Origin: CAYNRG01 sp047974855 | GTDB taxonomy: Bacteria; Bacillota_I; Bacilli_A; Erysipelotrichales; Erysipelotrichaceae | Length of the DNA: 64,000 nucleotides | Reading direction: 5' to 3' | Assembly (NCBI GenBank): GCA_047974855.1 | Contig: JBKECT010000029.1 | Location: 1 to 64,000, forward strand | Part shown: positions 35,216 through 44,574 of the stretch, in pieces | Layout: each line of letters begins with the position of its first letter | How positions within the stretch are numbered: the first letter of the stretch is position 1 | Made by a program: the position numbers and the translations under genes | Notes under the pieces: model-generated | What the model was told of the DNA's origin: nothing | The model's database searches: none | Seen by the model: only the letters and a program-made list of their open reading frames with translations

Positions 35216-36283
35216 ATGGCAAAAATTATTGTGCATGTAGATTTAAATTCTTTTTTCGCCGCAGTGGAAGTGATTAAAAATCCCAACCTAAAAGGGAAAC
35301 CAATTGCTGTGTCAGGATATACTCGCCGTAGTGTTATTTCTACCGCTTCTTATGAAGCTAGAAAATTCGGAGTGAATTCTGCTATGTCAACTCAATTAGC
35401 ACAGCGACTTTGTCCTGAATTAATTATTGTTCAAGGAAACTATAGTGTTTATAAAGAGTACTCTAAAAAATTTATTGAGATTATTAGCCGTTATTCCTCG
35501 CTTATTGAAGTTGCTAGTATTGATGAATGCTATGCTGACATAACTGAAACTATGCAGAAATATAAAAGACCATTGGATTGTCTTGTCAATATTCAAAATA
35601 CTGTTTTTAATGAATTAGGTTTAGACTGTTCTATTGGTGTTGGACCCAATAAGTTTTTAGCTAAAATGGCAAGCGACATGAAGAAACCGAAGGGGATAAC
35701 CGTTTTACGAATTCAAGAAATTCAAAAAAAATTATGGCCACTACCAATAGAATCAATGCGTGGAGTCGGAAAACAAACTGCACCATTATTGCATGATATT
35801 AATATCCATACCATTAAGGATTTAGCAGTGCTAACGGACACTGATTGTTTGTTACCGATATTTGGAAAAAATAGCGACTTGATGATTGATAGAGCCAATG
35901 GGATAGATAATCGAGGAATAGAGCTTGAGAGAGAATTAAAATCAATGTCTCAATCGACAACACTTTTAACAGATCTTACTGATTATGAAGAAATTAAGCA
36001 AACAATTTACGAATTACTAGAGAGCTTGTCATTTCGGTTACAACGCTATGATAAAGTTGGAAATCATCTTTCATTAACTATTAAGTACTTTGATTTTACC
36101 ATTAGAAATTGTTCTAAGAAACTATCTTTTTATAGCTCCCAAAGTGATGAACTTTTTCCTTATGTATTGGAACTATTAGACGAAAATATCACAGATAAAC
36201 CAATCCGACTTTTAGGCGTTAGCGTAGGTAGTTTAAAGGAAGAAAAAGATATTTTTATTCAACAAAGACTATTTGATATTTAA
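35216..36283 (+). CDS. dinB: DNA polymerase IV (Y family)
   Basis: A 355-residue translesion polymerase. The palm has HVDLNSFFAAVE (catalytic Asp near residue 9) and ASIDECYADIT (Asp/Glu near 104-105); RVGKQT-like MRGVGKQTAP is the helix-hairpin-helix thumb, and the little finger runs to the end. It ends in IFIQQRLFDI, close to a beta-clamp binding motif (Q-x-x-L-F). It starts three bases after recN, so break repair and bypass genes share a transcript. Confidence 0.94.
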   Translation: MAKIIVHVDLNSFFAAVEVIKNPNLKGKPIAVSGYTRRSVISTASYEARKFGVNSAMSTQLAQRLCPELIIVQGNYSVYKEYSKKFIEIISRYSSLIEVASIDECYADITETMQKYKRPLDCLVNIQNTVFNELGLDCSIGVGPNKFLAKMASDMKKPKGITVLRIQEIQKKLWPLPIESMRGVGKQTAPLLHDINIHTIKDLAVLTDTDCLLPIFGKNSDLMIDRANGIDNRGIELERELKSMSQSTTLLTDLTDYEEIKQTIYELLESLSFRLQRYDKVGNHLSLTIKYFDFTIRNCSKKLSFYSSQSDELFPYVLELLDENITDKPIRLLGVSVGSLKEEKDIFIQQRLFDI

Positions 36284-36300
36284 TAAAAAAAGGAGGGTCT

Positions 36301-37212
36301 ATGAAACTAGAAAATGCATTAAAGGAGTATCAACTTGAAATTTCAATTCGTAACCCCAAAGCTGCTAAAACTATTATTTCTTATTTAAAAGATGTTCACG
36401 ATTATTTGAACTATTTAACTCAAATAGGAATTGAAGAAATCGAAGATGTAGAGTATCAACAAATTTCAACCTATATCCTTCAATTTCACAGTTTGCTATC
36501 GGATAATAGTATTGCGCGAAAAAGCGCTTCTATTCGAAGTTTTCATCAGTTTCTAACTTTCAAGTATGAAATCGATAATCCCGCCGCTTATTTGGCAGTA
36601 AGCAGAAAGAAAAAATCCTTACCGGTATTCTGTAGTCTGCAAGAAATTGATAAAATTATGAATTATTTTGATTCTGATTTACCTATCGATATCTTCCATC
36701 ACGCCATACTAGAGTTAATTTATTCATGTGGTCTTCGAGTAAGTGAGTGCGCCAGACTCAGAATTAATCAAATTGATTTTGAAATTAACCTTGTAAGGTT
36801 AACAGGAAAAGGGGATAAGGAACGAATCATTCCTTTGCCGTTAGCCTCAGCCAAGGTGATCAAAAAATACCTTGATTTAGTTCGTCCTGTTTGGAATAAA
36901 AAAAATCAATCGCTAATTTTTGTTAATCAACGTGGAAATCATGTCACTACCGAATATATAGAAATTATGGTAAAATATATATGCAATGAAGTGGGAATAA
37001 AAAAGCATATTACACCACATAAATTGCGACATAGCTTTGCGACACATTTATTACAAGGTGGTGCAGACTTACGAGCAATTCAAGAACTATTGGGACATAC
37101 CAATATTCAGACCACCGAAATATACACACATGTTCAAAGTGATCGAAAAGTGTCAAGTTACACTAAGTTTCACCCCGGAAATCAAGGAGATGATAATGAT
37201 GATGAAATTTAA
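36301..37212 (+). CDS. xerD: Site-specific tyrosine recombinase XerD
   Basis: A 303-residue tyrosine recombinase that resolves chromosome dimers at dif with its XerC partner. The SAM-like N-terminal domain (about 1-95) is followed by the catalytic set: R in [14 protein letters not shown] in [10 protein letters not shown], HxxR in [19 protein letters not shown] in [16 protein letters not shown] with the nucleophile Tyr. AAAGGAGGG lies three bases before the ATG. Its place before deoB is as ripX-drm in Bacillus, which supports XerD rather than a phage integrase. Confidence 0.9.
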   Translation: MKLENALKEYQLEISIRNPKAAKTIISYLKDVHDYLNYLTQIGIEEIEDVEYQQISTYILQFHSLLSDNSIARKSASIRSFHQFLTFKYEIDNPAAYLAVSRKKKSLPVFCSLQEIDKIMNYFDSDLPIDIFHHAILELIYSCGLRVSECARLRINQIDFEINLVRLTGKGDKERIIPLPLASAKVIKKYLDLVRPVWNKKNQSLIFVNQRGNHVTTEYIEIMVKYICNEVGIKKHITPHKLRHSFATHLLQGGADLRAIQELLGHTNIQTTEIYTHVQSDRKVSSYTKFHPGNQGDDNDDEI

Positions 37213-38383
37213 TCGAATTTTTACAATTGTAATTGACTCACTAGGCGTTGGTGCATTGCCTGATGCTCAAAAATATGGTGATGAAGGCGCTGATACACTT
37301 GGCCATATAGCTCAAGCTGTAGGAGGATTAAACGTTCCAACTCTGCAATCTTTAGGACTTGGCAATCTGCATCCCACAATGGGAGTAGCTGCAAGTCTAT
37401 CACCACTAGCTTACTATACAAAATTATTAGAAAAAAGCGTAGGAAAAGACACAATGACAGGGCATTGGGAAATGATGGGGTTACACATCGATTCACCGTT
37501 TCAGACATTCACTGATACTGGGTTCCCTCCAGAACTCATTCAAGAGTTAGAAAAACAAACAGGCCATAAAGTTATTGGCAACAAGTCTGCAAGTGGAACA
37601 GAAATTCTTGATGAACTTGGTGAAATCCATATGCAAACAGGGGACATGATTGTTTATACATCAGCAGATTCGGTGTTGCAAATTGCTGCACACGAAGAAA
37701 CTTTTGGATTAGATGAGTTATACCGTTGTTGCGAAATTGCACGAGAAATCACAATGAAACCTCAGTGGAAGGTAGGTAGAGTTATCGCAAGACCTTTCAT
37801 AGGGGCTAAAAGTGGACAATTTGAAAGAACTTCAAATCGTCACGATTTGGCACTTAAGCCTTTTGGAAAAACAGTTTTAAATTCACTAAAGGAAGCTGAT
37901 TTTGATGTTATTAGTGTCGGTAAAATCAATGATATTTTTGTTGGGGAAGGGATTACAGAGTCTTATAAATCAAAAAGTAGTATTCATGGCATGCAAGATA
38001 CCATTGAGATAGTAAAAAAGGACTTTAAAGGACTTTGTTTTGTTAATTTAGTAGATTTTGATGCTAAATGGGGACATCGCCGAAACCCTCAAGGCTACGC
38101 TAAGGAAATTGAGGATTTTGATGGCTTGTTAAAAAAGTTAATAGACAAACTTAAAGAGGATGATTTATTGATTCTCACAGCTGATCATGGGAATGATCCA
38201 ACTCATCATGGTACAGATCACACACGTGAAATGATTCCATATATTGCATACTCAAAAAGTAACAAAGGATCAGGATTACTTCAACAAGGAGATACATTTG
38301 CAAATATAGGAGCAACTATAGCGGATAACTTCGAAGTAGAGCTACCGGAGCATGGCATAAGTTATTTAAATCAACTGATATAA
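37196..38383 (+). CDS. deoB: Phosphopentomutase
   Basis: A 395-residue alkaline-phosphatase-fold mutase that interconverts ribose (or deoxyribose) 1- and 5-phosphates in nucleoside salvage. Metal and active-site motifs include [12 protein letters not shown] near the start, [10 protein letters not shown], the DADSVLQ-like [14 protein letters not shown], and [10 protein letters not shown] with TDHTRE. Four ATGs follow AAGGAG closely; 37196, six bases away, is chosen, and 37199 is equally possible. It overlaps the xerD end by 17 bases and closes the operon. Confidence 0.94.
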   Translation: MMMKFNRIFTIVIDSLGVGALPDAQKYGDEGADTLGHIAQAVGGLNVPTLQSLGLGNLHPTMGVAASLSPLAYYTKLLEKSVGKDTMTGHWEMMGLHIDSPFQTFTDTGFPPELIQELEKQTGHKVIGNKSASGTEILDELGEIHMQTGDMIVYTSADSVLQIAAHEETFGLDELYRCCEIAREITMKPQWKVGRVIARPFIGAKSGQFERTSNRHDLALKPFGKTVLNSLKEADFDVISVGKINDIFVGEGITESYKSKSSIHGMQDTIEIVKKDFKGLCFVNLVDFDAKWGHRRNPQGYAKEIEDFDGLLKKLIDKLKEDDLLILTADHGNDPTHHGTDHTREMIPYIAYSKSNKGSGLLQQGDTFANIGATIADNFEVELPEHGISYLNQLI

Positions 38384-38441
38384 ATCGTATAATATACATT
38401 ATGCGAAGTAAAGCATTATATCAATCATTAGTATAATATTA

Positions 38442-38468
38442 AAAAATAGCCTTAAATAAGGCTATTTT
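38442..38468. terminator. Bidirectional terminator, deoB / rbfA
   Basis: Perfect stem AAAAATAGCCTTA / TAAGGCTATTTTT with loop AA; T runs on both strands. It overlaps the rbfA stop codon. Confidence 0.85.
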
Positions 38469-38815
38469 TCATTTTCATCTTTATGGATTTGAGTTATGAT
38501 TTCATCTATTTTTCTGCTTTTTTCAAAAGTCTCATCAAGCTTAAAAATTAAATCCGGAATCTTTCTTATCGTTAATTTTTTTGCTAGCTCGCTGCGTATG
38601 AATCCTTTGCTGCGTTGTAAAGCTTTAAGACCAGCTTCATTTCTCTCTTTCTTACCTAAGAATGAGACATAAATCTTAGCATAAGAATAATCATTAGTTA
38701 CTTCAACATCCGTAATCGTTACAAACCCAATTGATGGATCTTTTAATTGAAATTGAATTATCTCAGTGACTTCTTTTAATACAATTTGATTTAATCTTTC
38801 TACTTTTAATGCCAT
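38462..38815 (-). CDS. rbfA: Ribosome-binding factor A
   Basis: A 117-residue KH-fold protein needed for maturation of the 16S rRNA 5' end and cold adaptation. Typical parts are RLNQIVLKEVTEII, DPSIGFVTITDVEVTNDYSYAKIYVS and RKIPDLIFKLDETFE. Last gene of the rimP-nusA-infB operon, three bases after infB. Confidence 0.95.
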   Translation of the reverse strand: MALKVERLNQIVLKEVTEIIQFQLKDPSIGFVTITDVEVTNDYSYAKIYVSFLGKKERNEAGLKALQRSKGFIRSELAKKLTIRKIPDLIFKLDETFEKSRKIDEIITQIHKDENEK

Positions 38816-38818
38816 AAT

Positions 38819-40663
38819 TTATACCTGTGGAACTTCTTTCTCTTGGTACGCTTCAATTAAGTCGCCTTCTTTTAGATCATTAAAGTTTTCAATTGTTAAA
38901 CCACAATCATACCCACTTGCCACTTCTTTAGCATCATCTTGGAAACGTTTTAATGAACTTAATTTACCTGTGTAAACCACTACACCATCACGGATTAAAC
39001 GTACTCCACAATGACGAACAATTTTACCATCACTAACCATACATCCAGCAATTGTACCAATTTTAGAAGCTTTATACAGTTGTCGAACCTCAGCCTGACC
39101 AATAACAACTTCTTCAAAAACTGGTGCTAACATTCCTTTCATAGCTAATTCCATTTCTTCAATGGCCTTATAAATAATGGTATGCAAGCGAATCTCAACT
39201 TTTTCTTCTTCTGCTTTTTTACGTACATTAGCCACCGGACGAACATTAAACCCATAAATAATACCATTAGATGCGCTTGCTAACATGACATCTGATTCAG
39301 ATATAGCACCTGCATTGGCACGAATAATTTTCACTTTTACACCATCTACATCAATTCTTTCAAGAGACATTTTTACAGCTTCAGCAGTTCCTTGGACATC
39401 GGCTTTTACAATAACAGGTATTTCTTGAACATCTCCTGCTGCAATTTGAGAAGCTAGATCATCTAAGCTCATAGCCGCTGTACTGCGACGATCTTGCTCA
39501 ATTTTTGTTTGTGCACGATTATCCGCAATAGCACGGGCTTGCTTTTCATTGTCAAAAGCTTTAAACACGTCTCCTGCTTCTGGAACATCATTTAACCCAA
39601 TAATCTCTACTGGCATTGATGGTAGCGCATTTTTAATTTCACGTCCACGATCATCCATCATTTTTCTGACACGCCCAAAGCACGCACCGACAACCACTGA
39701 ATCTCCATGGTTTAATGTCCCATTTTGAACTAACAAGGTTGTTACTGGCCCTCGACCTTTATCTAGCTTTGCTTCAATTACTGTTCCTGATGCTTGTTTA
39801 GATTGGTTTGCTTGTAAATTTTGAACCTCAGATAAAACTAAGATAGTTTCAAGTATAGATTGAATACCATCACCAGACTTCGCACTACATTGAACAAATA
39901 TAGTTTCTCCACCCCATTCTTCAGGCATTAATCCCAATTCTGACATTTCAGACATAACTCGCTCAGGATTAGCTTCAGGTTTATCCATTTTATTTACTGC
40001 TACAATAATTGGAACTCCTGCTGCTTTTGCGTGGTCCACTGCTTCTTCTGTTTGCGGCTTTACACCATCATCAGCAGCAACAACAATAATACACAGATCG
40101 GTAATTTTGGCTCCACGAGAACGCATAGCGGTAAAAGCTTCATGTCCAGGAGTGTCTAAAAACGTAATTTTTTTCTTATTTATTGTTACTTGATATGCAC
40201 CGATATGCTGCGTTATTCCACCAGCTTCACCACTAACAACATTAGTCTTTCTAATAGTATCCAATAGCGTCGTTTTCCCATGATCAACGTGTCCCATTAT
40301 GGTAACAATTGGAGGTCTTTCTTGAAGTAATTTTGGATCATCTTCTTCTATATCTTCCAAACTATTTTCATCAACAACTTCCTCTTTGATACACTCAATT
40401 CCATATTCCATACAAATTAACTCAACAGTTTCATCATCCAATGAAGTATTAATAGTCACCATTTTTGACAACATAAATAATAATTTTACGATATCACTTG
40501 ATGCCTTGTTGCACTTCTTCGCTAAATCACCTACAGTAATTCCTTCTGTATAGGAAATTTCATTGACAACAACACCAGAGTTTGGAACAAATCCTCTTTG
40601 TTGCTTGGCCTTATTGATTGCTTTTCGTTTTGTTTTTCCTGTTTTTCTTGTTTTTACTGCCAT
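38819..40663 (-). CDS. infB: Translation initiation factor IF-2
   Basis: A 614-residue GTPase that brings initiator tRNA to the ribosome. A short basic N-terminus (about 1-45) and the IF2_N domain (about 45-95) precede the G domain: G1 GHVDHGKTT at 124-132, DTPGHEAF (G3), NKMDKPEAN (G4). Domains II to IV end with the fMet-tRNA binding C-terminal domain. The long N-terminal repeats of Bacillus or E. coli IF-2 are missing; such short forms occur in small-genome Firmicutes. GAGGTGG precedes the ATG. Confidence 0.96.
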   Translation of the reverse strand: MAVKTRKTGKTKRKAINKAKQQRGFVPNSGVVVNEISYTEGITVGDLAKKCNKASSDIVKLLFMLSKMVTINTSLDDETVELICMEYGIECIKEEVVDENSLEDIEEDDPKLLQERPPIVTIMGHVDHGKTTLLDTIRKTNVVSGEAGGITQHIGAYQVTINKKKITFLDTPGHEAFTAMRSRGAKITDLCIIVVAADDGVKPQTEEAVDHAKAAGVPIIVAVNKMDKPEANPERVMSEMSELGLMPEEWGGETIFVQCSAKSGDGIQSILETILVLSEVQNLQANQSKQASGTVIEAKLDKGRGPVTTLLVQNGTLNHGDSVVVGACFGRVRKMMDDRGREIKNALPSMPVEIIGLNDVPEAGDVFKAFDNEKQARAIADNRAQTKIEQDRRSTAAMSLDDLASQIAAGDVQEIPVIVKADVQGTAEAVKMSLERIDVDGVKVKIIRANAGAISESDVMLASASNGIIYGFNVRPVANVRKKAEEEKVEIRLHTIIYKAIEEMELAMKGMLAPVFEEVVIGQAEVRQLYKASKIGTIAGCMVSDGKIVRHCGVRLIRDGVVVYTGKLSSLKRFQDDAKEVASGYDCGLTIENFNDLKEGDLIEAYQEKEVPQV

Positions 40664-40677
40664 ACTTCCACCTCATT

Positions 40678-40971
40678 TCACTTATTTTTCTTTATTGCTT
40701 CTGCAAACCCTGAGTCACAAATTGCTACAAAAGCCACACTTGATCGTCCGATTGCAGAGGATAATACCTCACTTTGCTCAATTTCTAAAATCTCAATATG
40801 ATATGTGTTGCATTTATCATTCACTTGTTTTTTCGTTCTCTCTGAACAATCTTTTGATAAAATTACCAACTTAGCATCTTGCGATCTAATCATTTCGATT
40901 GCTGTATCACCAATAGCTGTTTTACCAGCTTTTTTTGCCATTCCCAACAATCCATAAATCTTATTGTTCAT
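40678..40971 (-). CDS. ylxQ: L7Ae-family ribosomal protein YlxQ
   Basis: A 97-residue L7Ae/L30e-fold RNA-binding protein with the YGLLGMAKKAGKTAIGDTA start and KLVILSKDCSERTKK; such proteins bind K-turn RNA. It overlaps ylxR by 11 bases and lies before infB, the conserved YlxR-YlxQ position. Its cellular target is not firmly known. Confidence 0.92.
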   Translation of the reverse strand: MNNKIYGLLGMAKKAGKTAIGDTAIEMIRSQDAKLVILSKDCSERTKKQVNDKCNTYHIEILEIEQSEVLSSAIGRSSVAFVAICDSGFAEAIKKNK

Positions 40972-41221
40972 GGATGATCTTCAAGATTTCTTCATAAATA
41001 GCGTCACTAATAGGAGTTTCTAAATTTCTTTCCAGTACTCCTTTTTTCTTTGCGAGAAGTAGGGCCGTTTCATCTTTTTTTAAATAAGCACCACGCCCAT
41101 TTAACTTTCCAGTGATATCAACCTTTACTTCTCCCTCAGAAGTCTTCACGATGCGAAGTAAATCTTTTTTTGGTAATTGTTCCTGTGTCGCAACACACTT
41201 TCTCATTGGTATTTTTCTCAT
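40961..41221 (-). CDS. ylxR: YlxR family RNA-binding protein
   Basis: An 86-residue protein of the DUF448/YlxR family: PMRKCVATQEQLPKKDLLRIV at the start and the GRGAYLKKD motif, a small fold with a basic RNA-binding face. It lies between nusA and ylxQ as usual. AGGAGG precedes the ATG. Relatives are linked to transcription regulation and RNase P, but the role here is not shown by the sequence. Confidence 0.93.
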   Translation of the reverse strand: MRKIPMRKCVATQEQLPKKDLLRIVKTSEGEVKVDITGKLNGRGAYLKKDETALLLAKKKGVLERNLETPISDAIYEEILKIIHEQ

Positions 41222-41234
41222 TGTGACCTCCTAG

Positions 41235-42818
41235 CTAATCTTCATCGTAATAATCTTCAAACTCATCATAATCGATTTCACTGTAGTTATCATTAGATTC
41301 TAATTCTTCACGCATGCGAATTTCTTCTAATTCTTCCTCTGAATAAACAGGTTTTATTTCATAATCTTTATCTTTCTTTAAATCAATCGCTCTTGATTTA
41401 CGTTCCTCTTCGTCTTTTTCTTTCTTCTTCTTGCGTTTATCATCTTTCTTTTCAAGTGGTTTTGTTTTAGAAGTGTCCGCTAGTTTTTCAAAGACTGAAA
41501 TGTACTCCGTGCGATTCTTTTGCTCTTTTTTCTCTTTCTTTTCTTTTTTATCAACCTTATCAACTACTTTTTCTTTGGTTACCACTTTCTCAGTTGGAGT
41601 TTCAATTTCACTTTCTTGTTGATCTATGAGAACAGTTTCATTTGCATCCTCCGCAATTTCATCATCAACCACTTCTTCTGTTTCAAACTTTTCAATCGCT
41701 TTTGAAGCTTCTTCTCGACGAAGCTTTTCTTGTGCTACTTCAAAGTCAAAAATCATTTTATCTAAATCCATACCTTGTTCTTCTAACTCTTCACGCGTTT
41801 TAATATCAATTTTCATATTTGTTAGGCGAACTGCAAGTCGAGCATTTTTCCCACGGCGACCAATAGCTAAAGATAGTTGGTCAGTAGGCACAACTACAAG
41901 CAATGAACGTTCTTCTCCCGTTGGTAAAACAGCACTTACCTCTGCTGGAGCTAATGAATTTTTTACTAAGTCAGCCACATTACTGCTCCATTCAAAAATA
42001 TCAATTTTTTCTCCATTTAGTTCATTAATGATTTCAAGAACTCGAGATCCCCTAGGTCCAATACATGCACCAATCGCATCGATATCTGGATTTTTTGAGT
42101 ACACAGCCATTTTAGTTCGTTCCCCTGCTTCACGAGCGATAGCTTTAATTTCAATAATTCCTTGATAAATTTCAGGAACCTCTTTTTCAAATAATCGTCT
42201 AACTAATTTTGTATCGGCCCTTGAAACTAAAATTTGAGAACCTTTTGTTTCTTTATTACATTCTGTAATAACAACTCTAATTTTTTCTCCCTCAACATAT
42301 CGTTCACCAGGGATTTGTGCCGCTTTTGGCATCAAAGCCAAAGTCTTTCCTAAATTAATTAAAACAAATTTTTCTTCAACTGATTCAATAACACCAAGAA
42401 CCATCTCATAAAGTTGATCAATATACTCATCGTAAACCGCTAACTTTTCTGCTTCTCTAATTTTTTGTTTAATCACATTTTTAGCTAAAGAAACCGCAGC
42501 TCTTCCTAAGTTATCAATGGATACTTCTCTTTCAACTAAGTCTCCTAACTTGATTTCAGAGTTTTCTTTTTTAGCTTCTTTGAAATTTATTTCTAACTCT
42601 TCATCTTCTAGCTCATCCACAACGGTGTATTGTTGGAATACTTTTATAACGCCACTTTTTTTGTTGATATCGACACGCACTAAAATATCTGGGATATCTA
42701 CATGTTTACGATATGCTTTTGCCAATGCCTCTTCTAAGGCTTCAACGACGATTTCTTGAGAAATTTTGCGATCACTTTCGATCATTGTCATTGCTTTTAG
42801 TAAGTCTTTGAAATTCAT
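41235..42818 (-). CDS. nusA: Transcription factor NusA with long charged tail
   Basis: A 527-residue pausing, termination and antitermination factor. In order: N-terminal RNA polymerase binding domain (1-130), S1 domain (about 135-200), KH1 with GACIGPRGSRVLEIINEL (about 240-280) and KH2 with LAIGRRGKNARLAVRL (about 305-345). Bacillus NusA ends near residue 370; here about 170 extra residues follow, dominated by E, K and D, with blocks such as KKEKKEKKEQK and an acidic end. The tail is probably disordered. AAGGAG precedes the ATG. Confidence 0.94.
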   Translation of the reverse strand: MNFKDLLKAMTMIESDRKISQEIVVEALEEALAKAYRKHVDIPDILVRVDINKKSGVIKVFQQYTVVDELEDEELEINFKEAKKENSEIKLGDLVEREVSIDNLGRAAVSLAKNVIKQKIREAEKLAVYDEYIDQLYEMVLGVIESVEEKFVLINLGKTLALMPKAAQIPGERYVEGEKIRVVITECNKETKGSQILVSRADTKLVRRLFEKEVPEIYQGIIEIKAIAREAGERTKMAVYSKNPDIDAIGACIGPRGSRVLEIINELNGEKIDIFEWSSNVADLVKNSLAPAEVSAVLPTGEERSLLVVVPTDQLSLAIGRRGKNARLAVRLTNMKIDIKTREELEEQGMDLDKMIFDFEVAQEKLRREEASKAIEKFETEEVVDDEIAEDANETVLIDQQESEIETPTEKVVTKEKVVDKVDKKEKKEKKEQKNRTEYISVFEKLADTSKTKPLEKKDDKRKKKKEKDEEERKSRAIDLKKDKDYEIKPVYSEEELEEIRMREELESNDNYSEIDYDEFEDYYDED

Positions 42819-42838
42819 TTTCTTTCTCCTTCTTGAAT

Positions 42839-43306
42839 TTATAATTTTACTGCTAAACGGCAGAAATCAATATTGTCTTTTTCAATAACAGCCTTTTTTG
42901 TTAAAGCTTTATCTCTATAATTCATCTCTATTTCATTTTCTTCAGCCCGAAGTATTTCACCTGTAAACTCCATAAGCTTGTTCACTGGATGTTTTACCCG
43001 AACATAAACAAATGCACTAACCAAATTCTGAAATTCATTGTAATCCTTGATTTCTCGTTCAGCTCCTGGTGAACATACTTCTAAGAAGTATTCATGAGAA
43101 ATTATCTCTGTTTCATCTAAGCTTTCCGATATTTTTTCTGAAACAATAGAACAAGTTTCAATATCCATGGATCCATCTTGCTTCATTATAGCAATTTGTA
43201 GGATTTTATCCTTTTGTTGCTGAGCCCATGATAAATCATACAGCCTAATGCCTAAAGATTCTAAAATCGGTTTAATCAATGCTTTAATTTTTTCAAGTTG
43301 ATCCAT
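42839..43306 (-). CDS. rimP: Ribosome maturation factor RimP
   Basis: A 155-residue factor for small-subunit assembly. The N-terminal domain has the pattern LGIRLYDLSWAQQ and SIVSEKISESLDE, followed by YFLEVCSPGAEREI and an Sm-like C-terminal domain. AAAAGGAG stands five bases before the ATG. First gene of the six-gene operon; a hairpin just upstream could influence this ribosome site. Confidence 0.94.
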   Translation of the reverse strand: MDQLEKIKALIKPILESLGIRLYDLSWAQQQKDKILQIAIMKQDGSMDIETCSIVSEKISESLDETEIISHEYFLEVCSPGAEREIKDYNEFQNLVSAFVYVRVKHPVNKLMEFTGEILRAEENEIEMNYRDKALTKKAVIEKDNIDFCRLAVKL

Positions 43307-43329
43307 TTCTTCTCCTTTTCACAATAATT

Positions 43330-43354
43330 AAGGAGTGGTTTTTCACCACTCCTT
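43330..43354 (-). promoter_or_regulatory. 5' leader hairpin of the rimP operon
   Basis: Minus-strand inverted repeat AAGGAGTGGT / ACCACTCCTT with a five-base loop, about 11 bases from the predicted transcript start. There is no T run after it, so it is not a simple terminator. The 3' arm contains CTCCTT, which is complementary to the rimP ribosome site AAGGAG at 43313-43318, so two pairings compete. A regulatory role is inference. Confidence 0.5.
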
Positions 43355-43371
43355 GCTTTCTTATTAAAAAT

Positions 43372-43400
43372 ATCATATCATAAAGCTCCTCAAAATGCAA
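43372..43400 (-). promoter_or_regulatory. Promoter of the rimP-nusA-infB operon
   Basis: Minus-strand TTGCAT (43395-43400), 17-base spacer, TATGAT (43372-43377). Transcription would start near 43365, just ahead of the leader hairpin. Confidence 0.65.
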
Positions 43401-43596
43401 GGAAATCCAAAAACTTTAATAAATTTGGTTTCGTGTTATTGCAGCACGCTTTTCTAAGGAAAGATGGTTTGGACTCCATCCATGGATATCACTAATTATA
43501 TAAATCACCACTAGCGCTGTATATCATAACTTAAAAAAAGAAGGCCTTTCCCTTGGCAAAAGCATATCTTTTAAGAAATATCTAAATTTTAATAAA
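43401..43596. other. Gene-free stretch with three tandem small hairpins
   Basis: Between the rimP promoter and tRNA-Arg no coding frame with a ribosome site is seen. Three adjacent inverted repeats lie at 43432-43448 (CGTGTT / AGCACG, loop ATTGC in outline), 43449-43463 (CTTTTC / GGAAAG, loop TAA) and 43463-43480 (GATGG / CCATC). On the minus strand a weak GAAAGGCCTTC plus T run near 43540-43555 may end the tRNA transcript. Function unknown. Confidence 0.35.
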
Positions 43597-43673
43597 TGGC
43601 GTCCTCGAAAGGATTCGAACCTTCGACCGTACGCTTAGAAGGCGTATGCTCTATCCAACTGAGCTACGAGGAC
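43597..43673 (-). tRNA. tRNA-Arg (anticodon TCT)
   Basis: A 77-base tRNA with encoded CCA (43597-43599). Acceptor arms GTCCTCG / CGAGGAC, D-arm AGCTCAGTTGGATAGAGC, anticodon stem TACGC / GCGTA around CTTCTAA, and T-arm with GGTTCGAATCC. Anticodon TCT reads AGA, the main arginine codon in AT-rich genomes. Confidence 0.97.
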
Positions 43674-43712
43674 ACTTTTCCATAATAGCAAAACTACGCA
43701 CAATTTGCAAGG

Positions 43713-44183
43713 CTAAATATAATCTTTTCTTTCCACTTGGATACAACCATCATTAATGGTTACAATTGCATATGATGGGTTGCTCCTATCACGGTTATAA
43801 GACAGGCTCCCAGGATTAACAAACCAAATACCACCCTCTTGGCTGTTATCAAAAACATGGGTATGTCCATAGAAAACAATCCCACATTCTTCTCTCTTTG
43901 CTTCTTCAACTAGCTTTGATTTCCCAAAAAAACTTAAACCAGGATATTGGTGTCCATGTAACACAAGAGCTTTAATCCCTTTCATTTCCACGATTTGTTT
44001 TTCCGGAAAAGAAGTATCATAATCATTATTGCCTTTCACCACAACAAAGTTAGCTAGTAGCTCTTCTTCCATCACTGCATCGCCACAATGGATAAACCAA
44101 TCTGCATCAAAATGCCGTTTTTCTATTTCTTCTATTCCTTTTTTATCTCCGTGGTTATCACTGACAACTACAATTTTTGTCAT
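43713..44183 (-). CDS. YfcE/MJ0936-family metallophosphodiesterase
   Basis: A 156-residue calcineurin-like phosphoesterase with a complete metal site: SDNHG (D-x-H), CGD, KGNND, LHGHQY and YGHTHV, ending NPGSLSYNRD. Relatives (YsnB, YfcE) hydrolyse phosphodiesters in vitro; the physiological substrate is unknown. GGAG lies eight bases before the ATG. It stands immediately upstream of the tRNA on the same strand. In contrast to the phosphoesterase at 3.6 kb, every ligand is intact. Confidence 0.9.
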   Translation of the reverse strand: MTKIVVVSDNHGDKKGIEEIEKRHFDADWFIHCGDAVMEEELLANFVVVKGNNDYDTSFPEKQIVEMKGIKALVLHGHQYPGLSFFGKSKLVEEAKREECGIVFYGHTHVFDNSQEGGIWFVNPGSLSYNRDRSNPSYAIVTINDGCIQVERKDYI

Positions 44184-44240
44184 ATTCCATTCTCCATATT
44201 CTTATTCAAAAAATTTTATTAGTAAATAATACTAGAGTTT

Positions 44241-44248
44241 GATATAAT
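44241..44248 (+). promoter_or_regulatory. Extended -10 promoter of the coiled-coil gene
   Basis: TATAAT at 44243-44248 preceded by TGA (44240-44242); no good -35. It lies 20 bases before the next ATG. Confidence 0.5.
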
Positions 44249-44268
44249 ATATCCATGAGGTGACCAAA

Positions 44269-44574
44269 ATGAATGCTATTTTATCCACAATTAACCAATA
44301 TATAGGCTTTATATATGCCATTATAGGCACTATTACTATCACTTTGCTTGTTATTTTTTTGGTCCGATTATCTGGCCTTTTGAAAACTTTAAATTCATCA
44401 ACAGCAGCAATCCATCATATTCAAAACCAAATTCAAAATGCCCAACAGTCTGTAATCGATACACAGTCAAATATTCAAAAAGAAAAATTAAAAATTCAGA
44501 AATTACGCTCTAACTTTAGGACTGTAGGTCTTGTGGGTGGAACTTTAGTTTCTTTCAAAAGTAAGAAGAGGTAG
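44269..44574 (+). CDS. Small membrane-anchored coiled-coil protein
   Basis: A 101-residue protein: N-terminal hydrophobic segment (about residues 12-35, ending in IFLVRLSGLLKTL) then an alpha-helical region rich in Q, N, K (about 45-80) and a short basic end. The layout resembles DUF948-type or YtxH-like proteins, but I cannot assign a family. The ATG at 44269 follows GAGG by eight bases. It stands alone with its own promoter and terminator, between oppositely oriented genes. Confidence 0.65.
   Translation: MNAILSTINQYIGFIYAIIGTITITLLVIFLVRLSGLLKTLNSSTAAIHHIQNQIQNAQQSVIDTQSNIQKEKLKIQKLRSNFRTVGLVGGTLVSFKSKKR

Noticed and set aside
36301..37212. Phage integrase or mobile-element recombinase
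   Set aside because: The tyrosine recombinase sits before deoB in the conserved xerD position, with no att repeats, tRNA target or phage genes nearby.
41626..42165. A 179-codon open frame on the plus strand, antisense to nusA
   Set aside because: It is serine/phenylalanine-rich low-complexity translation that mirrors the E/K-rich nusA frame, with no ribosome site, and nusA is certain.
43330..43354. Simple terminator for tRNA-Arg transcription
   Set aside because: No T run follows on either strand, and a good promoter lies between it and the tRNA.
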